This document shows positions 7,804 to 16,335 of a stretch of DNA of 64,000 nucleotides, in pieces; within the stretch, counting starts at the first letter, position 1; each line of letters opens with the position of its first letter. The stretch is taken from the NCBI GenBank assembly GCA_002368645.1, contig DFEE01000021.1, positions 3,680-67,679 of the forward strand, in the 5' to 3' direction. This stretch comes from Bacteroidales bacterium UBA3810. GTDB taxonomy: Bacteria; Bacteroidota; Bacteroidia; Bacteroidales; Paludibacteraceae. The notes below the pieces were generated by a model. It searched no databases, had not been told where the DNA came from, and was given only the letters and a program-made list of their open reading frames with translations. Both the position numbers and the translations under genes were made by a program.

Positions 7804-8692
7804 GTCCTTTAAGCACTACTTCAGGGGTTAGTGGGCGCATATACGCGCGTATAATCAGCGCAATGCCCCATATAATAAATGGTATTGACAGTATTTGACC
7901 CATATTAAGAAGCATATTGGCTTCAAATGCCTCTTGGTCGTTCTTGATGAACTCTAGTCCAAATCGGGTTGCAAAGATGATAATCAGAAAGATACCAAAT
8001 AATAACCCCTCACGTCTGCGTGCCTCTGTGTACCAAAATAGACACCACGTAATCACAAAGGCAACTAAACAGTACAACATCTCATAAATCTGAGTGGGGT
8101 GGCATGGTACTGTCTGACCGTCTCTCACAAAAATAAATCCCCACGGCATGTCGGTTTGGCAACCGTATATCTCGGAGTTCATTAGATTACCGAGCCTAAT
8201 TAAGCACCCGCATATACAAACTCCGATAACCAATCGGTCAAATATCCAGTTGAACGAGGTGTGGTATTCCGGACGCTTGGAGAACTGTGTCTTGTTGAGA
8301 AAATATCCTGCGACGATAAGCCCTATCGCACCTCCGTGAGAGGATAAACCGCCTTCCCATATCTTGAGTAACAGAAACGGGTTCTCTATATATGGATTGC
8401 GGTAGTTTATAGTCCACGCAAAGATTTGAATCGGATCGTTTGTGAGGTGCCATTCGTAGAACCAACAATGCCCTAAACGAGCGCCAACGATAACCCCTAT
8501 TGCCATCCAGAGAAATATCATCTCCGGCCACTCCTCCGGACAGTTGTCGCGCTTATAAAGACGGACTTGAATGAGGTAGGCGAGGTAGAGACCTAATGCC
8601 CATAATAACCCATACCATCTGATGCCGCCATCGCCGATATGAATCAATATCGGGTCAACATCCCATGTGATTGCTAATAAACTATTTATCAT
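7790..8692 (-). CDS. lgt: Prolipoprotein diacylglyceryl transferase
   Basis: An inner-membrane enzyme that moves diacylglycerol from phosphatidylglycerol to the lipobox cysteine, the first step of lipoprotein maturation. The 300-residue polytopic protein has about seven hydrophobic segments, the signature IRLGNLMNSEIYG and RFGLEFIKNDQE, which carry the conserved Arg and Glu residues. It overlaps nadK by 4 bp and fmt by 14 bp, so the three genes are translated as one unit. Confidence 0.96.
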   Translation of the reverse strand: MINSLLAITWDVDPILIHIGDGGIRWYGLLWALGLYLAYLIQVRLYKRDNCPEEWPEMIFLWMAIGVIVGARLGHCWFYEWHLTNDPIQIFAWTINYRNPYIENPFLLLKIWEGGLSSHGGAIGLIVAGYFLNKTQFSKRPEYHTSFNWIFDRLVIGVCICGCLIRLGNLMNSEIYGCQTDMPWGFIFVRDGQTVPCHPTQIYEMLYCLVAFVITWCLFWYTEARRREGLLFGIFLIIIFATRFGLEFIKNDQEAFEANMLLNMGQILSIPFIIWGIALIIRAYMRPLTPEVVLKGHGKK

Positions 8693-9558
8693 ATGCCCCA
8701 GTTTAGTTTTTGTTTGAGGGATTGGAAGAAACTCGTTCCCTCTAATTGGATAAGTTTAATCGTGTACGGCGATTTCTCAATATGTAATTTTACATCGTGA
8801 TTGAGTACTTGGCTTCGTCCGTCAATGGAGATAAGGAAAGAACCCGTGCGGGACTTAACCTTTAGATCTATCTTCCAGTCATCTGGTATAACTAACGGAC
8901 GGATACTTAGTCTATGCGATGCTATAGGCGTTAAAATAGTCGCCCGTGCTTGTGGTACCATCAACGGACCGCCGGTGGACATATTGTATGCAGTAGAGCC
9001 TGTTGGTGTCGCCACTAATAAACCATCCGCTTCATACCGATGTATAAAATCTCCGTTCAGCTGTGTATCAATAGAAATCATGGAGGATAATCCATATTTC
9101 ATAATAGCCACCTCGTTCAGCGCATTGGGGTAGGCAATATGACCGTCTGCCGAGCATGACACGGTGAGCAGAGAACGCTGCTCTATTGTGTACTGACCTT
9201 TAATCAGACGATCTATGATGACATCAACCTCATCCGTCTGTACTTCTGCCAAAAAACCGAGGTGCCCCAAGTTGATACCCAAAATGGGAATGTTGGAGTT
9301 ACCTATCTGCGAGGCGGTTGTTAGAAAGGTACCATCACCGCCTAATGAGATGGCAAACTCAATAAACTCATCCGATTGATCGGCATCCGTTTTCGTCATC
9401 TCTGCAATGAACTGCGGGTAGGAACGGAATTTCGTACTCTGCCGCAACTCTTCCGATAGAACAACATGCACGCCGCGTAATTGCAGCAATTCCAATAGGT
9501 GCTCCACCTCGGGCTCTGTCTCCGGTTTGAGTAAATTTCCAAATATAGCAATCGTCAT
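8689..9558 (-). CDS. nadK: NAD kinase
   Basis: Phosphorylates NAD to NADP. The 289-residue protein has the GGDGTFL motif near residue 75, NLGHLGFLAE (about 94), NEVAIMK and the TGSTAYNMSTGGP diacylglycerol-kinase-like loop near 190. It is the first gene of the nadK-lgt-fmt-HD operon. I see no clear consensus promoter between it and the DUF1016 remnant, so readthrough from upstream is possible. Confidence 0.96.
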   Translation of the reverse strand: MTIAIFGNLLKPETEPEVEHLLELLQLRGVHVVLSEELRQSTKFRSYPQFIAEMTKTDADQSDEFIEFAISLGGDGTFLTTASQIGNSNIPILGINLGHLGFLAEVQTDEVDVIIDRLIKGQYTIEQRSLLTVSCSADGHIAYPNALNEVAIMKYGLSSMISIDTQLNGDFIHRYEADGLLVATPTGSTAYNMSTGGPLMVPQARATILTPIASHRLSIRPLVIPDDWKIDLKVKSRTGSFLISIDGRSQVLNHDVKLHIEKSPYTIKLIQLEGTSFFQSLKQKLNWGI

Positions 9559-9570
9559 TTTAACTGTATA

Positions 9571-9855
9571 TTAATTTGTTATTTTGTTCTCTAATCTAAG
9601 TCGTGCATTTTCAATTTGCTTGCGCAATTGAGTTTGAAGACTTTACGGCAATTTGGTCGACAGTGCCGACACAATTTGCTGGCCATACTCGGCACGCTGA
9701 TTATCAAGTATATAGGTGTTGATGATTTTGCCAATGTGCCAATACATCATAGTCAATGCGCTATTTGCCACGACAGCCACATTTTGCCGTGCTTCGTCTA
9801 TTATGCGACAAACTTCTGATAATAAAGCATTGTCTATGGTATTAATACTTTTCAT
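9571..9855 (-). pseudogene. Decayed DUF1016 (YhcG-type) nuclease gene
   Basis: From ATG 9855 the minus strand encodes the family's N-terminal helical domain (ARQNVAVVANSALTMMYWHIGK), then LSTKLP and a TAA at 9645-9643. In the same frame beyond that stop it continues as SLQTQLRKQIENARLRLE to a TAA at 9573-9571, which resembles the usual C-terminal tail of the family. The roughly 270 middle residues, including the PD-(D/E)XK nuclease core, are missing. An intact relative lies at 13556-14656. Between this remnant and 10133 (about 280 bp) I see nothing but AT-rich sequence. Confidence 0.75.
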
Positions 9856-10133
9856 AGTAATTATTTCTCTTTGTTACTAATTTATTTTCTTTGGCTGTTT
9901 CTTCTCTACGAGCGACATTCGAGACGATAACTGTTCGCGATAACTTAGCGGTCTATCAGCCACTCTCAAGCCACTTCAATTTATCCTTATTTATGTTCAA
10001 ACATATACCCCTCTCTATATAGTCAAAATAAAGCCCAAATCTATCACATCAAATGTAAGTTTTTTTGTTAATTAGTCCATTTGCGTTGCAAAAGGATAAT
10101 TGCTATCCACTATATTCACCCACTTCGCTTTCA

Positions 10134-10538
10134 TTAATAGTCTTGTTCTCTATTGTATAGCTCGTTTAGTTGGTTCATTGCATGAATTCGCTTATAAATA
10201 TATACATAAGGTCCTATGTAAATCAATGAACCTATTATATACCAAAGCCACCATGTGTCGGCACCAAAATCTGATTGCACTCCTCTTCGTCGTAATTCAT
10301 CACCTATACGATTGCTTATGCGGTGATACCAAATGATATTAGCGATATAACATGTAAATATACCAAACAAAAATACCCATATAAAATTCATTGTATGCTT
10401 ACCGTCATGTTCGCTAGCAACTATATTGATTTCCTCTGAAATATGACACACTTGCACAAGACTATATATACCAAGTGTGATTATATTTAAGAAGAAATAT
10501 GCAGCAAAACTGCGTTCTGTTCGTAAGGGTAACGTCAT
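10134..10538 (-). CDS. DUF4234-like small membrane protein
   Basis: A 134-residue protein with about four hydrophobic segments: an N-terminal RSFAAYFFLNIITLGIYSLV, FIWVFLFGIFTCYIANIIWY, and WWLWYIIGSLIYIGPYVYIY. The pattern 'YFFLNIITLGIY' followed by 'HRISNRIGDELRRRG' is that of DUF4234 proteins, whose function is unknown. It follows the large helicase gene by 5 bp and may be co-expressed with it. Confidence 0.6.
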   Translation of the reverse strand: MTLPLRTERSFAAYFFLNIITLGIYSLVQVCHISEEINIVASEHDGKHTMNFIWVFLFGIFTCYIANIIWYHRISNRIGDELRRRGVQSDFGADTWWLWYIIGSLIYIGPYVYIYKRIHAMNQLNELYNREQDY

Positions 10539-10543
10539 TGTTA

Positions 10544-13387
10544 TTATGATTTAGTTCTGTTCATTAGTTCTCTATATTCTTTATATGTCATCATTCGATT
10601 GCAACCTTTTCCATCTGGTGTGTAATTCGTGCAACCTAAAAAAGAATATCTTTCATTAGTGTTATCCGACGGATTTCTCTGCTTTCCCTCTTTAATAATC
10701 AAATAACCATCTTTGCATTGATCGCATTTGAGAATAGAGAGTTCCTTACCCTTAATATCATTAGTCAAAAAGTCGCAAATCTCCGGTTCGTTCGAGCAAA
10801 TCCATAGTTTCAGACCATAAGCTTTTTTATAACGGAGTTGCAGAGGATAACCACAAACCGGACATCGCTTTATAGCTCCTGTGTTTTGTTGCGGTTTGTC
10901 TAGTTTTCCACGTAGAGTAATATTCTTATAATCCCTTATCAGTTCTCGTACAAATTCAGACGGACGCTGCTGTGGTGTAACTATATACACGCGATTCTTC
11001 GTGCGAGTCAATGCCACATAAAACAGCCTTCTTTCTTCCGCATATTCAATAGAACGGTCAGTTTTAACAACATAGTGCAGAACAGGGTCATCTTGTATCT
11101 TTGAGGGAAAGCCAAATGCTGCATCTATCGCGTTAATAATAATCACATTATCGTATCCTAATCCTTTTGCCCGATGAACGGTCATAAATTCCATCTCTAT
11201 ATCTGCAAAAGTTTTAGAAGTTACCGTTCCGTTCTTCTCCCAATATTCAAAATCTGCTGATTTAGTAAGATTGTAACCATCAAAATTATAGCGTCCTAAT
11301 AACAAGATTGACGATTTCGGGTTTTCAGCAAGAATTTCTTTCATAAGTTTCTCTACTGTTTCTCCTACTAAAAAATACTTTCCTCCTCGTCCCTCATATT
11401 GTTTGCGGTCTACATCTTCCGTATAGGTTTGGATGATTACTGGACTAGTAATATGCTTGGGAGAAATGAGTGCTTTCTGAATTTGCTCGGTGTTTTTTTG
11501 AATAAATCCTCCAGCAATATCAATAATCTCTTGTGCATTACGATAAGTCTTTGTAATGCTTAACTCCAGTCCATAACCAAAGGTCTCCTTGAAATGAGTG
11601 AACAGAGTAATATCCGAGCCTGCATATGCATAAATTGATTGCCAATCGTCACCAACTGCAATAATCTTTGCATCACATATTTTACTCAGCTCTTTGGTTA
11701 AATCAAATCGCTGTCGAGAAATATCTTGATACTCATCTACAATAATATATTTGAAATCTGGCACAATGTTTTGAGCTTCTGCTTCCCGAAGAATACGTGC
11801 AGAATCGTTAATCATATCCTCAAAATCAATCGCATGACGTTCTTTGAGACATTTTGCATATTCATGATAACATTGCTCGCATATGGTCAGGAATAGTTTG
11901 GTACGTTCATTTTTGGATGTTGCGTTCCATGCAAAGAACTTCTCAGTAGTAAATCCTTTAGTCTTAAAGTTCTGAATGAAAGTACATACCAAATTTACAA
12001 GACGCGATATATACCTGTTTTCCTCTGTGTTAACAATCTTCTCAAACACATCTTTTGAGGGACGAGGATGAAGTTCAAAGCCATGCTCTATTAACTCTTC
12101 TTTTAAGTGTTCTAGCAAGTCACGCCCATCATTATAGGCAGAGAATGTATAAATAAGGTCTGTTCCATGTTTTTTATGTAACTTCACCTTATCATTAACT
12201 TCTTTCTTGTATTTCGCAATTTGTTCGGCATTATATCTATTATTGTGCCCGTCTTGAGTAATTCCAAAGTGCTCTAAATACGCAATCTTTTCTCCTTGTG
12301 TAATGGTAAAATCTGGAGTATATACTTTATATGATTTAGCAATATTGAATGGATATGGTTTTTCATAAGTATATTCTATACCATTGAGGAATAAGAAGTT
12401 GGCTATCAAGACTTCTTGCGATGAGCGTAATGTCTCACGTGCTATCGTTTGGCACTTACCTGTTCGTTCGTTGATAATCTTTTCCGAATACTCGTCTATA
12501 TTTCCACGAATAGTAGAAAAGTCCGCCTTAGATATATAATTAAAGAAATCGTTCAAATCTTCGCCCTCATAAGGCGCATCAAAATAACTACCAAAGAAAA
12601 GAATAAGTTTATCGACCAATTCCGGATTTTCGAGAATATTACCTTTGAGATAATTGTTGATGACATTATACATAAATCCCTGATCAACAACCATCATACG
12701 CTCTGCTTCTTGACGACGCAAAATAGCATAACCTGTTTTATGGAACGTAGTTACAGGACATGGAATTCCTAAATCCTTGTTGATTTTATCGCGTAGTTCT
12801 CCGACAGCTTTGTTTGTAAAAGAAATTACCAATATCTGGTCTGGAGAAATGCCTTTCTTTTCAACAAGGTAACGCACTTTTGCAGAAACGGTTGTTGTTT
12901 TACCTGCTCCAGCACCTGCGATAACCAAAGTATAATCTTCATCTGAAAGAACCACTCTCCTCTGCTCAGCGTCTAATCGTATATTGGGATCAACTTTCTT
13001 TAGGATACTATCAAGGTAATTTTTATCCTCTTTAAGATGTCGTTGTATGTATTGTTCGTTATGCTCGTTAATAATAGATGACTCTTCATTTAAGCATACA
13101 TCTTCAAATTCTGAAAGAAACTTGTCTACATATCTTTTTTCCAAGGCATTTTGCTCACAATAATATTCAAGTGTATTTGCTCGTAAGGCATTTTCAAAGA
13201 AGGTGTAAGTTTTAGAATAATTTTCTCGTAAATAAGCATATTCTGAACGCGCGATAAATCTATCAACTTCTAGCAATGACATTAAATCTTTACGAAAAGC
13301 CATCAACGCCTTTATTTCTGGCGTCAATGCCTTAAATTCCGCATTGTCAGATTTAAATATGCTTAATATTTTATAGATTAATGACAT
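10544..13387 (-). CDS. UvrD/Rep-family (helicase IV-like) helicase with embedded nuclease-like segment and zinc ribbons
   Basis: A superfamily 1 DNA helicase of 947 residues. Motif I GAGAGKTTT at about 157-165, Ia VISFTNKAVGELRDK, II IIVDEYQDISR, III GDDWQSIYAYAG, IV TKTYRNAQEI, V MTVHRAKGLGYDNV and VI RRLFYVALTRTK are all visible, so the motor looks active. Between motifs Ia and II (about 325-420), FLFLNGIEYTYEKPYPF and YTPDFTI followed by YLEHFG resemble a PD-(D/E)XK nuclease core. The C-terminus carries topoisomerase-type zinc ribbons (CPVCGYPLQLR, CSNEPEIC; CDQCKDGYL, GCTNY). The N-terminal 150 residues are helical. It lies in an accessory block beside DUF1016 and rhuM genes, which suggests a role in handling foreign or damaged DNA; that is inference. 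Confidence 0.85.
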   Translation of the reverse strand: MSLIYKILSIFKSDNAEFKALTPEIKALMAFRKDLMSLLEVDRFIARSEYAYLRENYSKTYTFFENALRANTLEYYCEQNALEKRYVDKFLSEFEDVCLNEESSIINEHNEQYIQRHLKEDKNYLDSILKKVDPNIRLDAEQRRVVLSDEDYTLVIAGAGAGKTTTVSAKVRYLVEKKGISPDQILVISFTNKAVGELRDKINKDLGIPCPVTTFHKTGYAILRRQEAERMMVVDQGFMYNVINNYLKGNILENPELVDKLILFFGSYFDAPYEGEDLNDFFNYISKADFSTIRGNIDEYSEKIINERTGKCQTIARETLRSSQEVLIANFLFLNGIEYTYEKPYPFNIAKSYKVYTPDFTITQGEKIAYLEHFGITQDGHNNRYNAEQIAKYKKEVNDKVKLHKKHGTDLIYTFSAYNDGRDLLEHLKEELIEHGFELHPRPSKDVFEKIVNTEENRYISRLVNLVCTFIQNFKTKGFTTEKFFAWNATSKNERTKLFLTICEQCYHEYAKCLKERHAIDFEDMINDSARILREAEAQNIVPDFKYIIVDEYQDISRQRFDLTKELSKICDAKIIAVGDDWQSIYAYAGSDITLFTHFKETFGYGLELSITKTYRNAQEIIDIAGGFIQKNTEQIQKALISPKHITSPVIIQTYTEDVDRKQYEGRGGKYFLVGETVEKLMKEILAENPKSSILLLGRYNFDGYNLTKSADFEYWEKNGTVTSKTFADIEMEFMTVHRAKGLGYDNVIIINAIDAAFGFPSKIQDDPVLHYVVKTDRSIEYAEERRLFYVALTRTKNRVYIVTPQQRPSEFVRELIRDYKNITLRGKLDKPQQNTGAIKRCPVCGYPLQLRYKKAYGLKLWICSNEPEICDFLTNDIKGKELSILKCDQCKDGYLIIKEGKQRNPSDNTNERYSFLGCTNYTPDGKGCNRMMTYKEYRELMNRTKS

Positions 13388-13500
13388 TTATCGTTAATTT
13401 ATTCTTCTTTCAAAATATTTTCTTTTTAACCCTTTGTTCTTCCCAATATTCTTGAAATAATATAAGGCATTATAGGCGAGTTTATTCAGTTTTCTTGTTA

Positions 13501-13515
13501 TTTACTCATTTGCGC
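13501..13515. repeat. 15-bp direct repeat, copy A (downstream of DUF1016 gene)
   Basis: TTTACTCATTTGCGC here and TTTACTCATTTGTGC at 14670-14684 (14 of 15 identical) flank the DUF1016 gene, about 40 bp after its stop and 14 bp before its start. The two copies could be scars of insertion of the gene as a cassette. Confidence 0.5.
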
Positions 13516-13555
13516 CATCACGAAGCCACGGAGTGTGGCGGGGTTATCGCTATTC

Positions 13556-14656
13556 TTATCTTTCTTCAAGTTCATCGAGCCATTCCTGAAGTTTACTCTG
13601 TAAAAGTTGTTTGTCGGGCAAGCAAAGAGCATATTGCTGTGCGTAGATATTGGTATCTTGGGGAAGCGTAAGTTCTACTAACGCATCACTTTTGCTCTTA
13701 CAAAGTAATATTCCAATGGTTGGTTTCTCCCATTCTTGACGGACATAGCGGTCAAAATAATTAACATACATTTGCATTTGTCCTAAATCTTGGTGAGTGA
13801 GTTTCTCCACTTTCAAATCGATTAGCACATAGCATTGCAAGAGGCGATTGTAAAAGACCAAATCTACAAAGAAATTATCTTCGTCAAAGGTAAAACGTTT
13901 CTGTCGTGCTTCGAACAAAAATCCCTTGCCCATCTCCAACAGGAAATCCTGCATCTTGTCTATAATGGCGGACTCTAACTTGGATTCCGAATAAGATGAG
14001 TCCGGTTTTAACCCGAGAAATTCTAATGTAAGAGGGTTTTTGATAATATCAGCTGGTTTCTCGACTGATTGTCCTTCTTGCGCCAGACGCATTACCTCAT
14101 CTTTGTTTCGACTGAGTGCCAGACGTTCGTAGAGAGATGAAGCCACTTGGCGTTGTAGTTGGCGCTTACTCCATGTTTGTTTGGCCGCTTCTATCTCATA
14201 AAAACGACGCTCTTCAGGATTGTCGATTCGCATGAGAATTAAGTAATGCGTCCATGGCAATACAAACTTGTTTTGAATTTCGTCTCCACTGGTGACTAAA
14301 TCGGATTTTGTCTCCGCCGGTGACGAATTTGATCCTGTAGATAATTTGGTTTGCTTATTTGACGAAATCGCATATACATTATAAAATTTCCTGCATTTGG
14401 TCAGCGTCTCCACACTCCAACCTTTTCCAAACCGCTCTGTTAGTTTTTGGCTCAATTCTTTCAATACGCCTTGCCCATAAGCTGCACGATATTGCCCTTC
14501 CTGCTCATCCTCAATTATATATCTTCCTATGCCAAAATAGGTAGCAACCATTGCAGTATTAACAGCTTTGGTTACGTATTGACGTGATTGTTCTATCAAC
14601 GAGGAAACACGTTCAAAAAGAGTATTCGTTCTTTCTATTTGCTGATTAGCATCCAT
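13556..14656 (-). CDS. DUF1016 / YhcG-family PD-(D/E)XK nuclease
   Basis: A 366-residue protein of the YhcG family. The N-terminal DUF1016_N helical region (ARQ-like SRQYVTKAVNTAMVATYFGIGR, about 25-46, then YGQGVLKELSQKLTERFG) is followed by WTHYLILMRI and a C-terminal nuclease domain: FLFEARQKRFTF, FVDLVFYNRLLQCYVLIDLK (the D...D/E-x-K core), LGQMQMYVNYFD, and PTIGILLCKS. Such genes sit next to type I restriction and other mobile defence genes; their role is not settled. It is complete, unlike the remnant at 9571, and flanked by a short direct repeat. Confidence 0.88.
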   Translation of the reverse strand: MDANQQIERTNTLFERVSSLIEQSRQYVTKAVNTAMVATYFGIGRYIIEDEQEGQYRAAYGQGVLKELSQKLTERFGKGWSVETLTKCRKFYNVYAISSNKQTKLSTGSNSSPAETKSDLVTSGDEIQNKFVLPWTHYLILMRIDNPEERRFYEIEAAKQTWSKRQLQRQVASSLYERLALSRNKDEVMRLAQEGQSVEKPADIIKNPLTLEFLGLKPDSSYSESKLESAIIDKMQDFLLEMGKGFLFEARQKRFTFDEDNFFVDLVFYNRLLQCYVLIDLKVEKLTHQDLGQMQMYVNYFDRYVRQEWEKPTIGILLCKSKSDALVELTLPQDTNIYAQQYALCLPDKQLLQSKLQEWLDELEER

Positions 14657-14669
14657 ATTGTTATCATTG

Positions 14670-14684
14670 TTTACTCATTTGTGC
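14670..14684. repeat. 15-bp direct repeat, copy B (upstream of DUF1016 gene)
   Basis: TTTACTCATTTGTGC, differing at one base from copy A at 13501-13515; see that entry. Confidence 0.5.
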
Positions 14685-14704
14685 TTTTTTTTGGTTTTCA
14701 TTTT

Positions 14705-14760
14705 CTCGGTCAATCTCTCGGTTGTGAGTTGGTCATCGCTCGGTCATCGGTCGGTGGGAT
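14705..14760. repeat. 11-bp tandem repeat, about five units
   Basis: Units CTCGGTCAATC, CTCGGTTGTGA, GTTGGTCATCG, CTCGGTCATCG and GTCGGTGGGAT, with one extra T after the first. The array fills the gap between the DUF1016 start and the end of the rhuM remnant and touches the rhuM stop codon (14762-14760). Confidence 0.75.
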
Positions 14761-15484
14761 TAGTTCTTCCGGTTAATCAAATTCACAACTACCTTGACCA
14801 TTGTGTCTTTTTCTTCTGTACGGCTCTCGGCAATCATGAGGGTTAGCGCGACCAGCGTGTTATCTGCTATACGCTTGGTGCCATCCTCGCGGTATAGAAT
14901 GCCGTTGTTGTTTAGGAACCCGGAGCGTTCTCCCGATAAACGGGAGAAGCGGCCTCCGCCTAAGAGGGCATGTATTTCATTGTGTTGCCGTCCGAAAAGG
15001 AGTGATTCTTGGTCACTAAATACAGCAACATGGCTGCTTTCTCCTCCACAATCTGAACCAACTGCCGCAGATCCGACAACTGCTCACGGCGGAGTTTTTC
15101 ATTGATGGCGTAGCCCTTGACGAGGTAGTCTTTGAGAATTCTGTTTGCCCATTGACGGAATTGTACACCGCGTTGAGATTTGACACGATAACCGACAGAG
15201 ATGATTACATCGAGGTTGTATAGCGAAACATCATATTGCCGTTCCCTTGTTTCTGGTACAAATGCAAATTTTGCACTTGTACTTTCACGTTGCAACTCTC
15301 CCTCCTTGTAAATATTGTTGATGTGACGAGTAATAACCGTTTTATCTCTTTGAAAGAGTAATGCCATCTGTTCCTGCGTCAGCCACACGGTTTCGTTCTC
15401 CATGCGCACATCGAGTTGTACCGTGTTGTCTTCCGCACGATAGATGATTATCTCACCTCTATTTTCTGTGGGTTTCCCGTGCAT
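14760..15484 (-). pseudogene. Broken rhuM-family (virulence protein RhuM / DUF4062-like) gene
   Basis: The first 160 residues from ATG 15484 are those of RhuM proteins: IIIYRAEDNTVQLDVRMENETVWLTQEQMALLFQRDKTVITRHI, then VISVGYRVKSQRGVQFRQWA and NHSFSDGN. The frame then runs into unrelated codons and a stop at 14960. The family's C-terminus resumes in another frame at about 14918 (FLNNNGILYREDGTKRIADNTLVALTLMIAESR) and ends at TAA 14762-14760. Between the two lie 65 bases (14919-14983) where about 30 are expected, containing a strong hairpin. RhuM proteins look like phage-type antirepressors or Fic-associated DNA binders; the function is poorly known. Confidence 0.85.
14919..14983. other. Hairpin-bearing insertion inside rhuM
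   Basis: These 65 bases replace the expected KRI-A-(x)5 stretch between DGN and FLNNNG. They contain TTCTCCCG (14928-14935), loop ATAAA, CGGGAGAA (14941-14948), and an outer pair CGGAG (14921-14925) with CTCCG (14954-14958). This looks like a miniature palindromic (REP/MITE-like) element or a scar of one; no other copy is recognisable in the window. Confidence 0.5.
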
Positions 15485-15553
15485 TCTATGATAGTGTTGG
15501 ATATTTTCTCTTTATTTTATTCCGTCAACAAGCGATTTTTGATAAATTTGCTG

Positions 15554-15584
15554 CAAAAATATAAAATTATTTGCAAAATACAAA
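15554..15584 (-). promoter_or_regulatory. Promoter of the rhuM remnant, interleaved with the pdxJ promoter
   Basis: Minus-strand TTTG at 15584-15581 and TATTTTTG at 15561-15554, spaced by 19 bp. Its -33 box lies between the two boxes of the opposing pdxJ promoter, so polymerase can occupy only one of them at a time. Confidence 0.65.
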
Positions 15585-15601
15585 ATTTTTTTATAATTTT
15601 G
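15570..15601 (+). promoter_or_regulatory. Promoter of pdxJ operon
   Basis: TTTG at 15570-15573 and TAATTTTG at 15594-15601 with 20-bp spacing. The predicted transcript start (about 15608) is at or within 2 nt of the pdxJ ATG at 15610, so the message is probably leaderless. Confidence 0.7.
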
Positions 15602-15609
15602 CGGCGAAT

Positions 15610-16335
15610 ATGACAAAATTATCCGTTAACATAAATAAGGTGGCTACTATTCGGAATGCCCGTGGAGGCAACATGCCGGATGTAGAGGCTTTTGCCTGCG
15701 CTTGTGAGCGATTTGGTGCCGATGGAATTACGGTTCATCCCAGACCCGATGAGAGACATATACGGCGTAGCGATGTCTATCAGATTAAACAACAGATTAC
15801 TACCGAGTTTAATATTGAAGGAAATCCCGAACCGCCTTTTGTTCAATTAGTGACGGAGGTTGTGCCGACCCAAGTCACTTTGGTGCCCGATGGTCATGAA
15901 CAGATTACTTCTAATCACGGTTGGAACACCATCCAATATGCGGAATACTTGCGACCATTGGTGAGACAATTCCACGATAAAGGTATTCGAGTGTCGGTTT
16001 TTGTGGATCCTGATCCAAAGATGGTAGAAGGGGCGAAACTTATTGGAGCAGATCGTGTTGAACTATATACCGGTCCTTATGCTGCGCTATATGAGTGCGA
16101 CCCCGAAGGTGCTATCAATATGTATAGGGATGCTGCCGTTAAGTCCAAAGAGTTGGGCTTGGGACTCAATGCCGGGCATGACCTTAATCGAGCCAATTTA
16201 GGAGCATTCATCAGTGCTTTTCCCTGGACGGATGAGGTCTCTATCGGGCAGGCTCTCATTAGCGATGCACTTTATTTAGGTATAGAAGAAACTATTAAAC
16301 AATATAAAAATGCTATTACAAGTAGAAATGATTGA
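15610..16335 (+). CDS. pdxJ: Pyridoxine 5'-phosphate synthase
   Basis: Condenses 1-deoxy-xylulose 5-phosphate with 3-amino-2-oxopropyl phosphate to give pyridoxine 5'-phosphate. The 241-residue TIM barrel has KLSVNINKVATIRNARG at the N-terminus, ADGITVHPRPDERHI with the catalytic His and phosphate-binding Arg, FVDPD, the ELYTGPYA segment and LNAGHDLN near the C-terminus. The ATG at 15610 is chosen over an upstream in-frame codon at 15571 because the upstream residues overlap the promoter and the family starts at MTKLSVN. It overlaps exbB by 26 bp. Confidence 0.97.
   Translation: MTKLSVNINKVATIRNARGGNMPDVEAFACACERFGADGITVHPRPDERHIRRSDVYQIKQQITTEFNIEGNPEPPFVQLVTEVVPTQVTLVPDGHEQITSNHGWNTIQYAEYLRPLVRQFHDKGIRVSVFVDPDPKMVEGAKLIGADRVELYTGPYAALYECDPEGAINMYRDAAVKSKELGLGLNAGHDLNRANLGAFISAFPWTDEVSIGQALISDALYLGIEETIKQYKNAITSRND

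Noticed and set aside
9571..15484. A complete known restriction-modification or other named defence system
   Set aside because: No methyltransferase, specificity subunit, or recognisable set of partner genes is present; only isolated components are seen.
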